Assembly: GCA_937944485.1 (NCBI GenBank)
Contig: CALDYU010000004.1
Coordinates: forward strand, 1-34,770
Length of the DNA: 34,770 nucleotides
From: an uncultured Flavobacteriaceae bacterium
GTDB taxonomy: Bacteria; Bacteroidota; Bacteroidia; Flavobacteriales; Flavobacteriaceae
Reading direction: 5' to 3'
Below, piece after piece: positions 17,144 through 26,064 of the stretch. The first letter of the stretch is position 1; the number at the start of each line of letters is the position of its first letter. A model generated the notes under the pieces. That model ran no database searches, had not been told where the DNA came from, and saw only the letters and a program-made list of their open reading frames with translations. A program made the translations under genes and the position numbers.

Positions 17144-18478
17144 ATGAAACGAAGAAGAATAAGTAAAACGAAAAAACTATTAACCCCATTCTTATTTATT
17201 TTCCTTTTTATAGGGTTATTAGAAACACCAATAGCTTCAGCCTTTTTTCAAGATAAAGCTGGCAGCCAAACAACAGAATTTGTTCAATATAAAGGAGAAA
17301 TTTTAGATGTTGACACGAAAAAACCTTTGGTATTTGCAACACTGAGCATTTTAGAAACGAATATTAGCACAATAACTAATACGGAGGGCGAGTTTGCGCT
17401 TAAAGTACCTATCGCCCAAAAAGAAGGTGAAGTTGTCATTTCATTTTTGGGCTATGAGAAAAAAATTATTCGTATTTCGGAATTATCAAAAAATAAAAAC
17501 AAAATTTTGATGAAGGTATCGGTAACTGAACTTGCAGAAGTAAATCTCAGTGTGCCGAAAGATGCTAAAGCTCTCGTTCTAGAAACACTGCGTACTAAAG
17601 GGGAAAATTATTTTGATAGTCCAACTCTCATGACTGCCTTCTATAGAGAAACCATAAAGAAAAGACGAAAAAATGTTTCACTTTCTGAAGCCGTAGTTAA
17701 TATTCATAAAACACCATATAGTACTGAAAAAAAAGATGCTGTGCAGCTATATAAAGCTCGAAAGAGCACAGATTATAGTAAGTTAGACACGGTTGCCTTA
17801 AAGTTACAAGGAGGGCCATTTAATGCCTTATTTGTTGATATCATGAAATACCCAGAATATATTTTTGATGAGGAGTCGATAAGCAGTTATAATTTTAGTT
17901 TCGATCATTCGACACGAATTAATGATCAATTAATATATATTGTCAAATTTAGTCAAAAAGAAACGGTTACATATCCGCTTTACCAAGGTCAACTCTTCAT
18001 TGATGCCCAAAATAAAATTCTCACTAGCGCCATCTATACCCTAAATATTACAAATAGAGATCTTGCATCAAAGATGTTTGTTCGTAAAAAACCTAAAAAC
18101 GCTAAGGTTTGGCCAACGCAAGTTGCTTATCGCGTCGACTACAGAGAAAAAGGTGGAAAGTGGTATTACGGTTATAGTAATGTGTTGTTAGAATTTAAAG
18201 TGGATTGGGATAAAAAATTATTCAATTCAGTATATAGTATGGCATGTGAAATGGCGATTACAGACTGGGAAAAAAGTCTTACCGACAAGCTACCTAAGGC
18301 TAAGAATCGGATGAAATCTTCAATCATATTGAATGACGAAGCAATAGGTTTTTCAGATCCTGATTTTTGGGGTGAATATAATATTATTGAGCCTGAAAAA
18401 TCAATCGAGTCTGCGATTAAGAAAATTCAACGTCAGTTACGCAGAGCTACTGCCAAAGGTGGCGCGTCAAAACCTTAA
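17144..18478 (+). CDS. Envelope protein with carboxypeptidase-like regulatory domain
   Basis: Exported 444-residue protein. A very basic N-terminus (MKRRRISKTKK) precedes a hydrophobic helix (residues 15-32). Residues 48-125 form a CarboxypepD_reg-like beta-sandwich (YKGEILDVDTKKPLVFATLS, ITNTEGEFALKVP, VVISFLGYEKK), as found at the start of many TonB-dependent receptors of Bacteroidota. There is no TonB-dependent barrel after it. Residues 140-420 are a beta-rich region with several YxxK and aromatic patches that I cannot assign to a named enzyme. Such proteins are common in Flavobacteriaceae and are usually periplasmic or outer-membrane-associated. It stands alone, convergent with recQ. Confidence 0.82.
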   Translation: MKRRRISKTKKLLTPFLFIFLFIGLLETPIASAFFQDKAGSQTTEFVQYKGEILDVDTKKPLVFATLSILETNISTITNTEGEFALKVPIAQKEGEVVISFLGYEKKIIRISELSKNKNKILMKVSVTELAEVNLSVPKDAKALVLETLRTKGENYFDSPTLMTAFYRETIKKRRKNVSLSEAVVNIHKTPYSTEKKDAVQLYKARKSTDYSKLDTVALKLQGGPFNALFVDIMKYPEYIFDEESISSYNFSFDHSTRINDQLIYIVKFSQKETVTYPLYQGQLFIDAQNKILTSAIYTLNITNRDLASKMFVRKKPKNAKVWPTQVAYRVDYREKGGKWYYGYSNVLLEFKVDWDKKLFNSVYSMACEMAITDWEKSLTDKLPKAKNRMKSSIILNDEAIGFSDPDFWGEYNIIEPEKSIESAIKKIQRQLRRATAKGGASKP

Positions 18479-18549
18479 TAAGAGAGCTTAGAAAGAAACG
18501 TAATGCTATATAAGGTGATAGAAACTAGTTTTTAGTATACCTCTAGATT

Positions 18550-20745
18550 CTAATTCGCTACTTCGCTAATAAACTTCAAACGATACAATCGCAATTCCTC
18601 ATCCTCATAATCCCCCTCGAATTCCTCCATTGCGGTTTCTAAATTATCAGTTTCGGCATCCAAAAAATAATCATGAATCTCTTCTTGCTGATCTTCATCA
18701 AGCACCTCATCGATCCAGTAATTTAAATTTAATTTAGTACCGCTAAACACAATTAACTCCATCTCCTTGATTAACTCTGGTATTTCAAGACCTTTAGCTG
18801 ATGCTATGTCACTCAATGGAAGTTTACGATCTACGTTCTGAATAATATACAGCTTCAAGCCTGAATTAGCACCTGTACTTTTAACTACAAAGTCATCAGG
18901 CCGCATAATGTCATTTTCTTCTACATAACTTTTTATCAACGCTACAAAAGGAGAACCATACTTTTTGGCTTTACCCTCTCCTACTCCATGTATATTTAAT
19001 AATTCTGCATTCGTAATTGGATATTTTAACGCCATATCTTCTAAAGAAGGGTCTTGAAACACAACGAATGGCGGCACCTCTAATTTATTTGCTTGTGATT
19101 TTCTTAAGCTCTTTAATTGTTTTAATAAGTTTTCATCTGCCACGCCACCTTTTGATGCGCTAACGATGGCGTCACTACTAGCCTTATTATACACATGATC
19201 GATCGTCATCATAAAGGAAGATGGATTTTCAAAAAACACCTGTCCAGCCTCCGTAACCCGAAGTACACCATACTGTTCGATTTCCTTTTTCAAATAGCCT
19301 GCTACTAAAACTTGACGAATTAATGCCATCCAATACCCCTTATCACGATCAGAGCCAATACCGAAAAAATCCTTTTCATTGGTTTTGTGTGAAGTTATTA
19401 AGGCATTGGTTTGCCCCAATAAGGCGTGAACAATTTCTTTTGATTTAAACTTCTCCGCAGTACCCTGTACCACACGAATTAACTTAACCACGTCTTCTTT
19501 AGCTTCCTGCTTTTCTTTTGGATTTCTTGTATTATCATCCATATCAGCTCCATCACCATTGACCTCATCAAAAGTTTCTCCAAAATAATGAAGCATAAAC
19601 TTTCTACGCGACATTGAAGTTTCGGCATAGGCAACTACTTCTTGCAATAGGGCATTCCCAATCTCTTGTTCAGCCACAGGCTTACCAGACATAAACTTTT
19701 CTAATTTCTCTATATCCTTATAAGAATAAAAAGCGAGGCAATGCCCTTCTCCTCCATCTCTACCTGCACGACCTGTTTCTTGATAATAACTTTCGATACT
19801 TTTCGGAATGTCATGGTGAATTACAAAACGTACATCGGGTTTATCGATACCCATTCCAAATGCTATGGTCGCAACGACAACATCTACATCCTCCATCAAA
19901 AACATATCTTGGTACTTTGATCTTGTTTTTGCATCAAAACCAGCATGATATGGTACTGCGCTTATACCATTCACTTGTAACACCTGCGCTAACTCTTGCA
20001 CCCGTTTTCTACTCAGACAATAGATGATACCCGACTTACCTTCATTTTTTTTGACAAATCGAATAATATCAGCGTCAACATTTTCTGTCTTGGTACGTAC
20101 TTCATAGTATAAGTTAGGGCGATTAAACGAAGCTTTATAAAGGTCAGCGCCTGTTATGCCTAAATTCTTAATGATGTCTTCTTGTACTTTCGGAGTCGCC
20201 GTTGCGGTAAGTCCGATTATGGGGATATTATCACCCAAACGTTTAACTATTGTTTGTAAATTACGGTATTCAGGCCTAAAGTCATGACCCCATTCTGAAA
20301 TACAATGTGCTTCATCAACCGCTACAAAAGAAATCGTTTGAAGCTGAAGAAAATCAACATATTCTTCTTTAGTCAAAGATTCAGGAGCAACGTAAAGTAA
20401 TTTAGTGACTCCATTGCTTATATCCTCTTTCACCTGTTTCACTTCGGTCTTATTCAAAGAAGAATTGAGTACATGAGCTATACCATGTTCTGAAGAAATA
20501 CCGCGAATGGCATCAACCTGATTCTTCATTAAGGCAATCAACGGAGAGACTACAATGGCAGTACCTTCTTGCATTAAGGCTGGTAGTTGGTAGCATAGTG
20601 ATTTACCACCACCTGTTGGCATAATGACAAAGGTATGTTTACCTTCTAAAACACTGCAAATAACTTTTTCTTGAAGACCTTTAAATTCAGAAAAACCAAA
20701 ATACTTTTTTAGCGACGTATGTAAGGGGGACTTAGTCAAAATCAT
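18550..20745 (-). CDS. recQ: ATP-dependent DNA helicase RecQ
   Basis: 3'-5' superfamily 2 helicase for recombination and replication-fork repair, 731 residues. Walker A is T44-GGG-K48-S49, the DEAH box is D144-EAH-147 (VDEAHCISEWGHDFRPEY), and motif VI is QETGRAGRDG near residue 322. The RQC region begins with SRRKFMLHYFGE near residue 380, and an HRDC-like domain lies near 575-650 (NAELLNIHGVGEGKAKKYG). The C-terminus is an acidic tail. The four cysteines of the classical RecQ zinc finger (the CGNCDIC stretch and preceding CRR) are all absent; the matching positions read MSRR and NGDGADM. The helicase core is intact. A divergent 207 nt region separates it from kdsD. Confidence 0.96.
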   Translation of the reverse strand: MILTKSPLHTSLKKYFGFSEFKGLQEKVICSVLEGKHTFVIMPTGGGKSLCYQLPALMQEGTAIVVSPLIALMKNQVDAIRGISSEHGIAHVLNSSLNKTEVKQVKEDISNGVTKLLYVAPESLTKEEYVDFLQLQTISFVAVDEAHCISEWGHDFRPEYRNLQTIVKRLGDNIPIIGLTATATPKVQEDIIKNLGITGADLYKASFNRPNLYYEVRTKTENVDADIIRFVKKNEGKSGIIYCLSRKRVQELAQVLQVNGISAVPYHAGFDAKTRSKYQDMFLMEDVDVVVATIAFGMGIDKPDVRFVIHHDIPKSIESYYQETGRAGRDGGEGHCLAFYSYKDIEKLEKFMSGKPVAEQEIGNALLQEVVAYAETSMSRRKFMLHYFGETFDEVNGDGADMDDNTRNPKEKQEAKEDVVKLIRVVQGTAEKFKSKEIVHALLGQTNALITSHKTNEKDFFGIGSDRDKGYWMALIRQVLVAGYLKKEIEQYGVLRVTEAGQVFFENPSSFMMTIDHVYNKASSDAIVSASKGGVADENLLKQLKSLRKSQANKLEVPPFVVFQDPSLEDMALKYPITNAELLNIHGVGEGKAKKYGSPFVALIKSYVEENDIMRPDDFVVKSTGANSGLKLYIIQNVDRKLPLSDIASAKGLEIPELIKEMELIVFSGTKLNLNYWIDEVLDEDQQEEIHDYFLDAETDNLETAMEEFEGDYEDEELRLYRLKFISEVAN

Positions 20746-20879
20746 ACTCTATTTTAAAATAATTTATCAAATCATAAAAATCATAATACTACCTAATTTA
20801 TCGTTTGTGATGATTGATTTTATTTAGAGTGCGGAGGCTATTAATATTTGTTTCACCCTAAAAAGATAGGAGTAAAATT

Positions 20880-20897
20880 TACTTTTGTTTAAATTTG
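20880..20897 (+). promoter_or_regulatory. Two overlapping -7 box matches upstream of kdsD
   Basis: TACTTTTG (20880-20887) and TAAATTTG (20890-20897) both match TAnnTTTG, giving transcripts with leaders of about 50-65 nt. The only nearby TTG (20848-20850) is too far upstream for the usual spacing. Confidence 0.38.
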
Positions 20898-20952
20898 TAG
20901 CTTAAAGATACTACATTCTTTAGAGAAACCAATCGATAATTCAAAAGACACG

Positions 20953-21918
20953 TTGAACAACATTCAGTCCATTCTTAAAATAGCCCGCAATACGATTCAA
21001 ATGGAAAGTGATGCGATTCAAAACTTAAATACATACTTGAGTGAAGAATTTGCGCAAGCCGTTCAAAGTATTATAGATTCAAAAGGACGCGTTGTCATTT
21101 CTGGAATTGGAAAAAGTGCTATCATAGCTTCAAAAATAGTAGCTACCCTAAACTCTACCGGTACTCCATCAATTTTTATGCATGCTGCTGACGCTATTCA
21201 TGGTGATTTAGGAACCATACAGGACAACGACGTAGTTATTTGCATTTCGAAAAGTGGTAATACTCCTGAAATAAAAATGCTCGTTCCTTTAATCAAAAGA
21301 GGGAAAAATAAGCTTATTGGTATGACGGGCAACATCGATTCTTTTCTAGCCCAGCACGCAGATTTTGTGCTAAATACTTTTGTTGAAAAAGAAGCATGTC
21401 CGAATAACTTGGCGCCAACAACAAGCACTACTGCTCAGTTAGTAATGGGTGATGCCCTTGCTATATGTCTGTTAGAATTAAAAGGATTTAGCAGCAAAGA
21501 TTTTGCGAAATACCACCCTGGTGGTTCTTTGGGGAAAAGACTCTATTTAACAGTAGGGGACTTAGTCACAAACAACCAAAAACCAGAGGTACAAGTAGGT
21601 ACGGATATCAAGAAAGTAATAGTTGAGATTTCTGAAAAAATGTTGGGCGTTACAGCTGTCACCGAAAATAAGAAACTCGTAGGAGTGGTTACTGACGGTG
21701 ATATTCGTAGAATGTTAAATAAATTTGACAACATTAATACTTTGGTGGCAAAAGATATCATGAGTTCTAATCCTAAAACTATTGGTATTGATGTTCTTGC
21801 GGTTGAAGCTTTAGAATTGATGCAAAAAGAAGGCATTTCTCAATTGTTAGCGGTTGACGGTGATAATTATAAGGGTATTGTACATATACATAATCTTATT
21901 AATGAAGGAATTTTATAA
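20953..21918 (+). CDS. kdsD: Arabinose 5-phosphate isomerase (KdsD/KpsF/GutQ family)
   Basis: Interconverts ribulose 5-phosphate and arabinose 5-phosphate, the first step of KDO synthesis for lipopolysaccharide. An N-terminal SIS sugar-isomerase domain (GIGKSAIIASK near residue 51, CISKSGNTPE near 97, TTSTTAQLVMGDA near 157, YHPGGSLGKRL near 182 with the catalytic-type His) is followed by two CBS domains (VTAVTENKKLVGVVTDGDIRRM; GISQLLAVDGDNYKGIVH). The start is TTG at 20953; the first ATG at 21001 would cut 16 residues of a helix that belongs to the fold. It overlaps tatC by one base (TAATG) and opens the kdsD-tatC-lptB unit. Confidence 0.94.
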   Translation: MNNIQSILKIARNTIQMESDAIQNLNTYLSEEFAQAVQSIIDSKGRVVISGIGKSAIIASKIVATLNSTGTPSIFMHAADAIHGDLGTIQDNDVVICISKSGNTPEIKMLVPLIKRGKNKLIGMTGNIDSFLAQHADFVLNTFVEKEACPNNLAPTTSTTAQLVMGDALAICLLELKGFSSKDFAKYHPGGSLGKRLYLTVGDLVTNNQKPEVQVGTDIKKVIVEISEKMLGVTAVTENKKLVGVVTDGDIRRMLNKFDNINTLVAKDIMSSNPKTIGIDVLAVEALELMQKEGISQLLAVDGDNYKGIVHIHNLINEGIL

Positions 21919-22772
21919 TGGCTAAAAAGATTGGCAAATCGCCCGATGAAATGTCGTTTTTAGACCATCTTGAAGAGTTGAGGTGGCATCTTATTCGTTC
22001 TACAATAGCAGTAGTCATTATTGGTTCTGTTGCTTTTATTGCTAAAGATTTTATTTTCAATACCATTTTGTTTGGGCCAAAGAAAATGAATTTTCCCACC
22101 TACCAACTATTCTGCAATATTGCTACTTTTTTTGGTTTCGAATCAGCTTTTTGCGCTGATGAATTACCCTTTACCATTCAAAGTCGATTAATGGCTGGGC
22201 AATTTTCAGCTCATATATGGACCTCTATCTGGGCTGGATTTATAATTGGCTTCCCCTATGTTTTATATGAGCTTTGGAAATTTATAAGTCCTGGGCTTCA
22301 TGCTAATGAACGTAAATATTCAAAAGGCTTTATATTGATAGCCTCACTTTTATTCTTTTTAGGCGTTCTTTTCGGCTATTATGTCGTAGCACCTTTGTCT
22401 ATTAATTTTTTAGGAACCTACCAAGTCAGTAGTGAGGTAACGAATGAATTCGATTTACAATCATATGTGGCTACGCTAAGAGCTTCAGTTCTCGCATGTG
22501 GTTTCATTTTCGAACTACCCATTATTGTCTATTTCTTAACTAAAGTAGGTTTGGTTACTCCTGAAATACTTAAAAAATATCGTAAAATATCGCTGGTAGT
22601 CGTACTGATTTTATCTGCAATTATAACTCCTCCAGATGTTGCCAGTCAAATTGTAGTTGCTTTTCCGATATTAATCCTTTACCAAGTAAGTATTGGTATT
22701 TCAAGACGAGTATTAAAAAGAGAAGCAAAGAAAGAAGCCAAAATGGCGGCTAAACGTGCCAAAAAAAGTTAA
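21918..22772 (+). CDS. tatC: Sec-independent translocase subunit TatC
   Basis: Inner-membrane core of the twin-arginine translocase, recognising RR signal peptides of folded proteins. The diagnostic N-terminus [17 protein letters not shown] is present at residue 12, followed by six membrane helices. The conserved [19 protein letters not shown] segment lies between helices near residue 115, and [19 protein letters not shown] near 200. The length of 284 residues is normal for Bacteroidota; the C-terminus is a basic Lys/Ala-rich tail. It starts on the last base of the kdsD stop. No tatA/tatB gene is adjacent, which is common. Confidence 0.96.
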   Translation: MAKKIGKSPDEMSFLDHLEELRWHLIRSTIAVVIIGSVAFIAKDFIFNTILFGPKKMNFPTYQLFCNIATFFGFESAFCADELPFTIQSRLMAGQFSAHIWTSIWAGFIIGFPYVLYELWKFISPGLHANERKYSKGFILIASLLFFLGVLFGYYVVAPLSINFLGTYQVSSEVTNEFDLQSYVATLRASVLACGFIFELPIIVYFLTKVGLVTPEILKKYRKISLVVVLILSAIITPPDVASQIVVAFPILILYQVSIGISRRVLKREAKKEAKMAAKRAKKS

Positions 22773-22824
22773 AAAACAATCTGTTATATCTATTGATGGT
22801 GCGAATTGTTTTAGATTTGAAAAA

Positions 22825-23565
22825 ATGAAGCTCCGAGCAGAAAATATAATGAAGACCTATAGCGGTCGAAGAGTAGTTAAAGGAATTTCTCTAGAAGTTA
22901 ACCAAGGAGAAATCGTGGGATTATTGGGCCCTAATGGTGCTGGCAAAACTACTTCATTTTATATGATTGTAGGGCTCGTAAAACCTAATGGCGGTAGTAT
23001 CTTTTTAGATGATAAGGAAATTACCAACTTTCCCATGTATAAAAGAGCTCAAAACGGTATTGGATATTTAGCCCAAGAAGCTTCAGTTTTTCGAAAACTT
23101 AGTATTGAGAAAAACATCATGAGTGTTCTTCAACTCACAAAATTGAGTAAAAAAGAGCAAGAAATGAAGATGGAATCGCTGATTGAAGAATTTAGTTTGG
23201 GTCATATTCGTAAAAATAGAGGTGATTTGTTATCTGGTGGCGAACGCCGAAGAACTGAAATTGCCCGTGCCTTAGCTACAGATCCTAAGTTCATTTTATT
23301 AGATGAGCCCTTTGCTGGTGTTGACCCTGTGGCTGTAGAAGATATTCAACGTATCGTTGCCCAGTTAAAAGAAAAAAATATTGGCATCTTAATCACCGAT
23401 CATAATGTTCAAGAAACGCTTGCCATTACAGAACGATCGTATTTAATGTTTGAAGGTGGAATTCTAAAATCAGGACACCCAGAAGATTTGGCGGCTGATG
23501 AAATGGTGCGCAAGGTTTATTTGGGTCAAAACTTTGAACTTCGAAAGAAAAAACTAGATTTCTAA
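22825..23565 (+). CDS. lptB: LPS export ABC transporter ATPase LptB
   Basis: Cytoplasmic ATPase of the LptBFG complex that extracts lipopolysaccharide from the inner membrane. Starting at ATG 22825 it has 246 residues: [20 protein letters not shown], Walker [11 protein letters not shown] near residue 38, the [13 protein letters not shown]-loop, the signature [16 protein letters not shown], Walker [14 protein letters not shown], and the H-loop LITDHN. These wordings are typical of LptB, not of other ABC ATPases. A GTG at 22756 would add a 23-residue extension overlapping tatC and is rejected. Its position downstream of the KDO gene kdsD links it to LPS assembly. It is convergent with the downstream minus-strand operon, 16 bp away. 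Confidence 0.95.
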   Translation: MKLRAENIMKTYSGRRVVKGISLEVNQGEIVGLLGPNGAGKTTSFYMIVGLVKPNGGSIFLDDKEITNFPMYKRAQNGIGYLAQEASVFRKLSIEKNIMSVLQLTKLSKKEQEMKMESLIEEFSLGHIRKNRGDLLSGGERRRTEIARALATDPKFILLDEPFAGVDPVAVEDIQRIVAQLKEKNIGILITDHNVQETLAITERSYLMFEGGILKSGHPEDLAADEMVRKVYLGQNFELRKKKLDF

Positions 23566-23581
23566 ACGAACAAGCTTAGTT

Positions 23582-24235
23582 TTATTGTTTGTACTCCTCT
23601 AACAACTCGTACTCCCCCTCTAAATTCAACGTAACCGTAACATCAACCGGATTTCTGTTTCTGAAATACCAACCGTGTTTTCCGTCGAACGGAGCCGTAA
23701 ATGTTCCTGCCATATTATTCGAGTGAGCCAAGGTATAGCTTTCGTAAAAAATTTCTTCAGGTGGATTTTCTTCATGAACTTCTCCATGAAAATCGATATA
23801 AACGATGTTATTTTTACTTGTACTCCAGTCGTACTTAATGCTCCCTAATTTTAAGGCTTTGAATTTATATTCTAGACCCTTACCTGAAGGAACTACTATA
23901 GTAATTTCATCTGAACGTAACGCCAACTGTTCTGATGGTGGCGGATTCTCTGATGCTGCCGGTTTTGGAACTGATGCTGGCGAACCCAACTTTTCAATTT
24001 TTAACCGTTTTACATTTTTAGGCACTACCTGTAAATCGCCATCCATATTTTCTTCAGAGGAATGCCCCATATATAACTTATCAAAACCAAAAACCTTTCC
24101 GAGTCCGGTCAAATCTCTACCATATTCCGCAGGAAAAACGGCTACTACTAATACTACCGCACCAATAATTGCCGCAATAATAACAGATTTAAGAAGTTGT
24201 TTTTTATTTAAAAGGGGTTGATTTGTAGTATCCAT
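23582..24235 (-). CDS. Membrane-anchored periplasmic protein next to HupE/UreJ permease
   Basis: Protein of 217 residues from the ATG at 24235 (a TTG two codons upstream is less likely). Residues 14-34 form a single transmembrane anchor (LLKSVIIAAIIGAVVLVVAV). A Pro/Ala/Ser-rich linker covers 85-105. A C-terminal beta domain of about 100 residues follows, with DEITIVVPSGKGLEYKF, KYDWSTS, an acidic EVHEENPPEE stretch and HGWYFRNRNPVDVTVTLNLEGEY. Proteins of this layout are annotated as transmembrane anchor proteins and are often next to HupE/UreJ_2 permeases. It lies 9 nt after the permease gene and ends the five-gene operon. Histidines and acidic residues in the domain would suit metal contacts, but this is a guess. 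Confidence 0.75.
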   Translation of the reverse strand: MDTTNQPLLNKKQLLKSVIIAAIIGAVVLVVAVFPAEYGRDLTGLGKVFGFDKLYMGHSSEENMDGDLQVVPKNVKRLKIEKLGSPASVPKPAASENPPPSEQLALRSDEITIVVPSGKGLEYKFKALKLGSIKYDWSTSKNNIVYIDFHGEVHEENPPEEIFYESYTLAHSNNMAGTFTAPFDGKHGWYFRNRNPVDVTVTLNLEGEYELLEEYKQ

Positions 24236-24244
24236 AAACAAAGA

Positions 24245-24934
24245 TTAAATAGTCGTAAAATATCCTGCTAACTGAAATCCTAATAATAGGAATCCGGCTG
24301 CCATTAATGCGATATTTGTTGTTTTAGAAAATTTTAAATAACTATCGTATTTGCGCCAAACACTAAGCACAAGTAAAACCAATCCTAGCGCCAAAAACTG
24401 ACCAATTTCTACTCCCAAATTAAAGCCTAATAGATTTACGAAAAGTCCCTCTTGGTCAAACTCAAACTCTTGCAATTTCGTGGCCAATCCGAAACCATGA
24501 AAAAGTCCGAAAATGGTAACGGCAATCTTAGTATTAGGTTGTTTTCCTAGAAACTGTTTAAATCCGCCTAAGTTGTCAAAACCCTTATACACAATAGATA
24601 ACGCGATAATAGCATCAATAAGATAAGCGTTTACATTAATGTCAGCCATTACCCCTAGTAGCAGTGTTAAACTATGCCCTATGGTAAAAAAACTAACATA
24701 CGTAATAATTTCTCGGGGTCGATAAAGAAAGAAAATAACGCCAACTAAAAAAAGAAGGTGATCATACCCAGTTATCATGTGTTTGGCTCCGATATACAAA
24801 AATGGTCCAAAGGCAACCCCCTTATTGTTCAACAAAAAAGATTGTGTTTCACCGTCAACGCCATGCCCATAGACCGTTACCGAAACAAGAAGTAAGGTTA
24901 AAAAAACCAGTATATTTTTTAGTCGAATGCTCAC
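24245..24934 (-). CDS. HupE/UreJ-family membrane protein (putative Ni/Co or metal permease)
   Basis: Multi-pass inner-membrane protein of 229 residues, start GTG at 24934. A signal-like first helix (residues 7-23) is followed by GHGVDGE. The core carries the family histidines and aspartates: HMITGYDHLLFLVGVIFFL (near residue 47), TIGHSLTLLLGV (near 83) and TIFGLFHGFGLATKL (near 140). These mark the HupE/UreJ_2 family, related to nickel/cobalt permeases of hydrogenase and urease systems. No hydrogenase or urease gene is present in the window, so the transported metal is unknown. It starts 16 nt after the His-rich lipoprotein gene and is followed by the membrane-anchored protein. Confidence 0.84.
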   Translation of the reverse strand: MSIRLKNILVFLTLLLVSVTVYGHGVDGETQSFLLNNKGVAFGPFLYIGAKHMITGYDHLLFLVGVIFFLYRPREIITYVSFFTIGHSLTLLLGVMADINVNAYLIDAIIALSIVYKGFDNLGGFKQFLGKQPNTKIAVTIFGLFHGFGLATKLQEFEFDQEGLFVNLLGFNLGVEIGQFLALGLVLLVLSVWRKYDSYLKFSKTTNIALMAAGFLLLGFQLAGYFTTI

Positions 24935-24950
24935 TTAGGCGTTTTTGTCA

Positions 24951-25193
24951 TTAATGTGCGTGTCCGTGTTCTTTAACTTGACGTAGACTATCTACTTTTC
25001 TAAGGCTATCTGCTACACGTTCTTTAGCAGCTCTTAGCTTGGCCTTGTCTTCAGATAGTTCTTGTTCAACAGCAGGCGTACTATCGCTATCATGTGAATG
25101 ATCGTGATTTTCTTTGGTCTTTTTTTCACCACAGGCACTCAGTACTCCAACCGCAATTACACCTACAGCGATAAGCTTTTTAAACGTATTCAT
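24951..25193 (-). CDS. Small His-rich lipoprotein, possible metal-binding
   Basis: Protein of 80 residues. A signal peptide with lipobox L-S-A-C21 (VLSACGEKK) makes it a lipoprotein. After the anchor come NHDHSHDSDS, an acidic/Glu-rich stretch, a helical region with heptad-like spacing (LRAAKERVADSLRKVDSLRQV, broken by charges), and a C-terminal HGHAH. The histidine patches at both ends would bind Zn, Ni, Co or Cu. It sits between lgt and the HupE/UreJ gene (25 and 16 nt gaps), so it may feed the permease or buffer its metal. I do not recognise a named family. Reading frame and spacing make it a real gene. Confidence 0.83.
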   Translation of the reverse strand: MNTFKKLIAVGVIAVGVLSACGEKKTKENHDHSHDSDSTPAVEQELSEDKAKLRAAKERVADSLRKVDSLRQVKEHGHAH

Positions 25194-25218
25194 TTCTTTA
25201 TTATTAGTTAATAATCAA

Positions 25219-26055
25219 TTATTTATTGAACATTTTATGCATTGGTGACTTCCTCCAAAATACTAAAATTATACCAATTAATATAAAAGGAATACTCAAC
25301 CATTGCCCCATATTTAATGACATGCTATCTTCAAAAGCAACTTGATTTTCTTTTAAAAATTCAATCATAAAGCGAGCCGAAAATAACAGCATAAGCAATA
25401 ATCCGACAAACAAACCTGATGTATTTTCAATCTTCTTTGAACGATATATATAATACAACAAACCAAATATTAAAAGATAAGCTATGGCTTCATACAATTG
25501 TGTTGGGTGCCTTGGAATGAGGTCATCACGTTCAAAAACAAAACCCCAAGAACCATCGGTAGGTTTGCCATATATTTCTGAATTCATCAAATTACCTAAT
25601 CGAATAAAGGCACAGGTAATTGGTGTTCCGATAGCCACGCGATCTAATATCCAAAGAACATTCGTTTTTGTTTTTTTCCAATACAAAAAAATGGCAACAA
25701 TAATACCTATGGTACCGCCATGACTCGCTAGTCCTTGAAAACCCGTGAATTGATAAGCTCCATCAATTTTCATTATGGGCAGCAATATCTCTAAAGGATT
25801 ACTCAAATAGTGTTCTGGTTCATAAAAAAAACAATGTCCCAATCGCGCACCTAAAAGAATTCCGATAAATATATAGGTAGTCAATTGATCAAAATTCTCT
25901 ACGGGCACACCTTCCTTTTTATAGATACGCTGAATTACCAAATATGCAAGTACAAGACCTGTTATCCAAAATAAACCATAATATTTCAGCGGGAATGAAT
26001 CCGTAATCCAAAAAATTTCAGGATCAACATTCCAATGTACAATACCGTCTTTCAT
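25219..26055 (-). CDS. lgt: Prolipoprotein diacylglyceryl transferase Lgt
   Basis: Transfers diacylglycerol from phosphatidylglycerol to the lipobox cysteine, the first step of lipoprotein maturation. It is a seven-helix inner-membrane protein of 278 residues. Visible motifs are GLFWITGLVLAY near residue 28, GARLGHCFFYEPEHYL near 69, the HGGTIG motif near 112 (catalytic-type His), the family signature FIRLGNLMNSEIYGKPTDG near 155, and RHPTQLYEA near 180. It lies 9 nt after pssA and 25 nt before the His-rich lipoprotein gene, whose product is one of its expected substrates. An Lnb-like gene lies on the other strand beyond pssA. Confidence 0.97.
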   Translation of the reverse strand: MKDGIVHWNVDPEIFWITDSFPLKYYGLFWITGLVLAYLVIQRIYKKEGVPVENFDQLTTYIFIGILLGARLGHCFFYEPEHYLSNPLEILLPIMKIDGAYQFTGFQGLASHGGTIGIIVAIFLYWKKTKTNVLWILDRVAIGTPITCAFIRLGNLMNSEIYGKPTDGSWGFVFERDDLIPRHPTQLYEAIAYLLIFGLLYYIYRSKKIENTSGLFVGLLLMLLFSARFMIEFLKENQVAFEDSMSLNMGQWLSIPFILIGIILVFWRKSPMHKMFNK

Positions 26056-26064
26056 AAAAGGACT

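Noticed and set aside
22756..22824. Upstream GTG start for lptB
   Set aside because: The extra 23 residues overlap tatC, are not part of the LptB fold, and the ATG at 22825 begins with the typical LptB N-terminus.
23805..24221. 138-codon plus-strand frame
   Set aside because: It is the antisense of the membrane-anchored protein gene, whose domains are clear on the minus strand.
24245..24934. HupE/UreJ gene as evidence of a hydrogenase or urease cluster
   Set aside because: No structural or accessory hydrogenase/urease gene occurs anywhere in the window.
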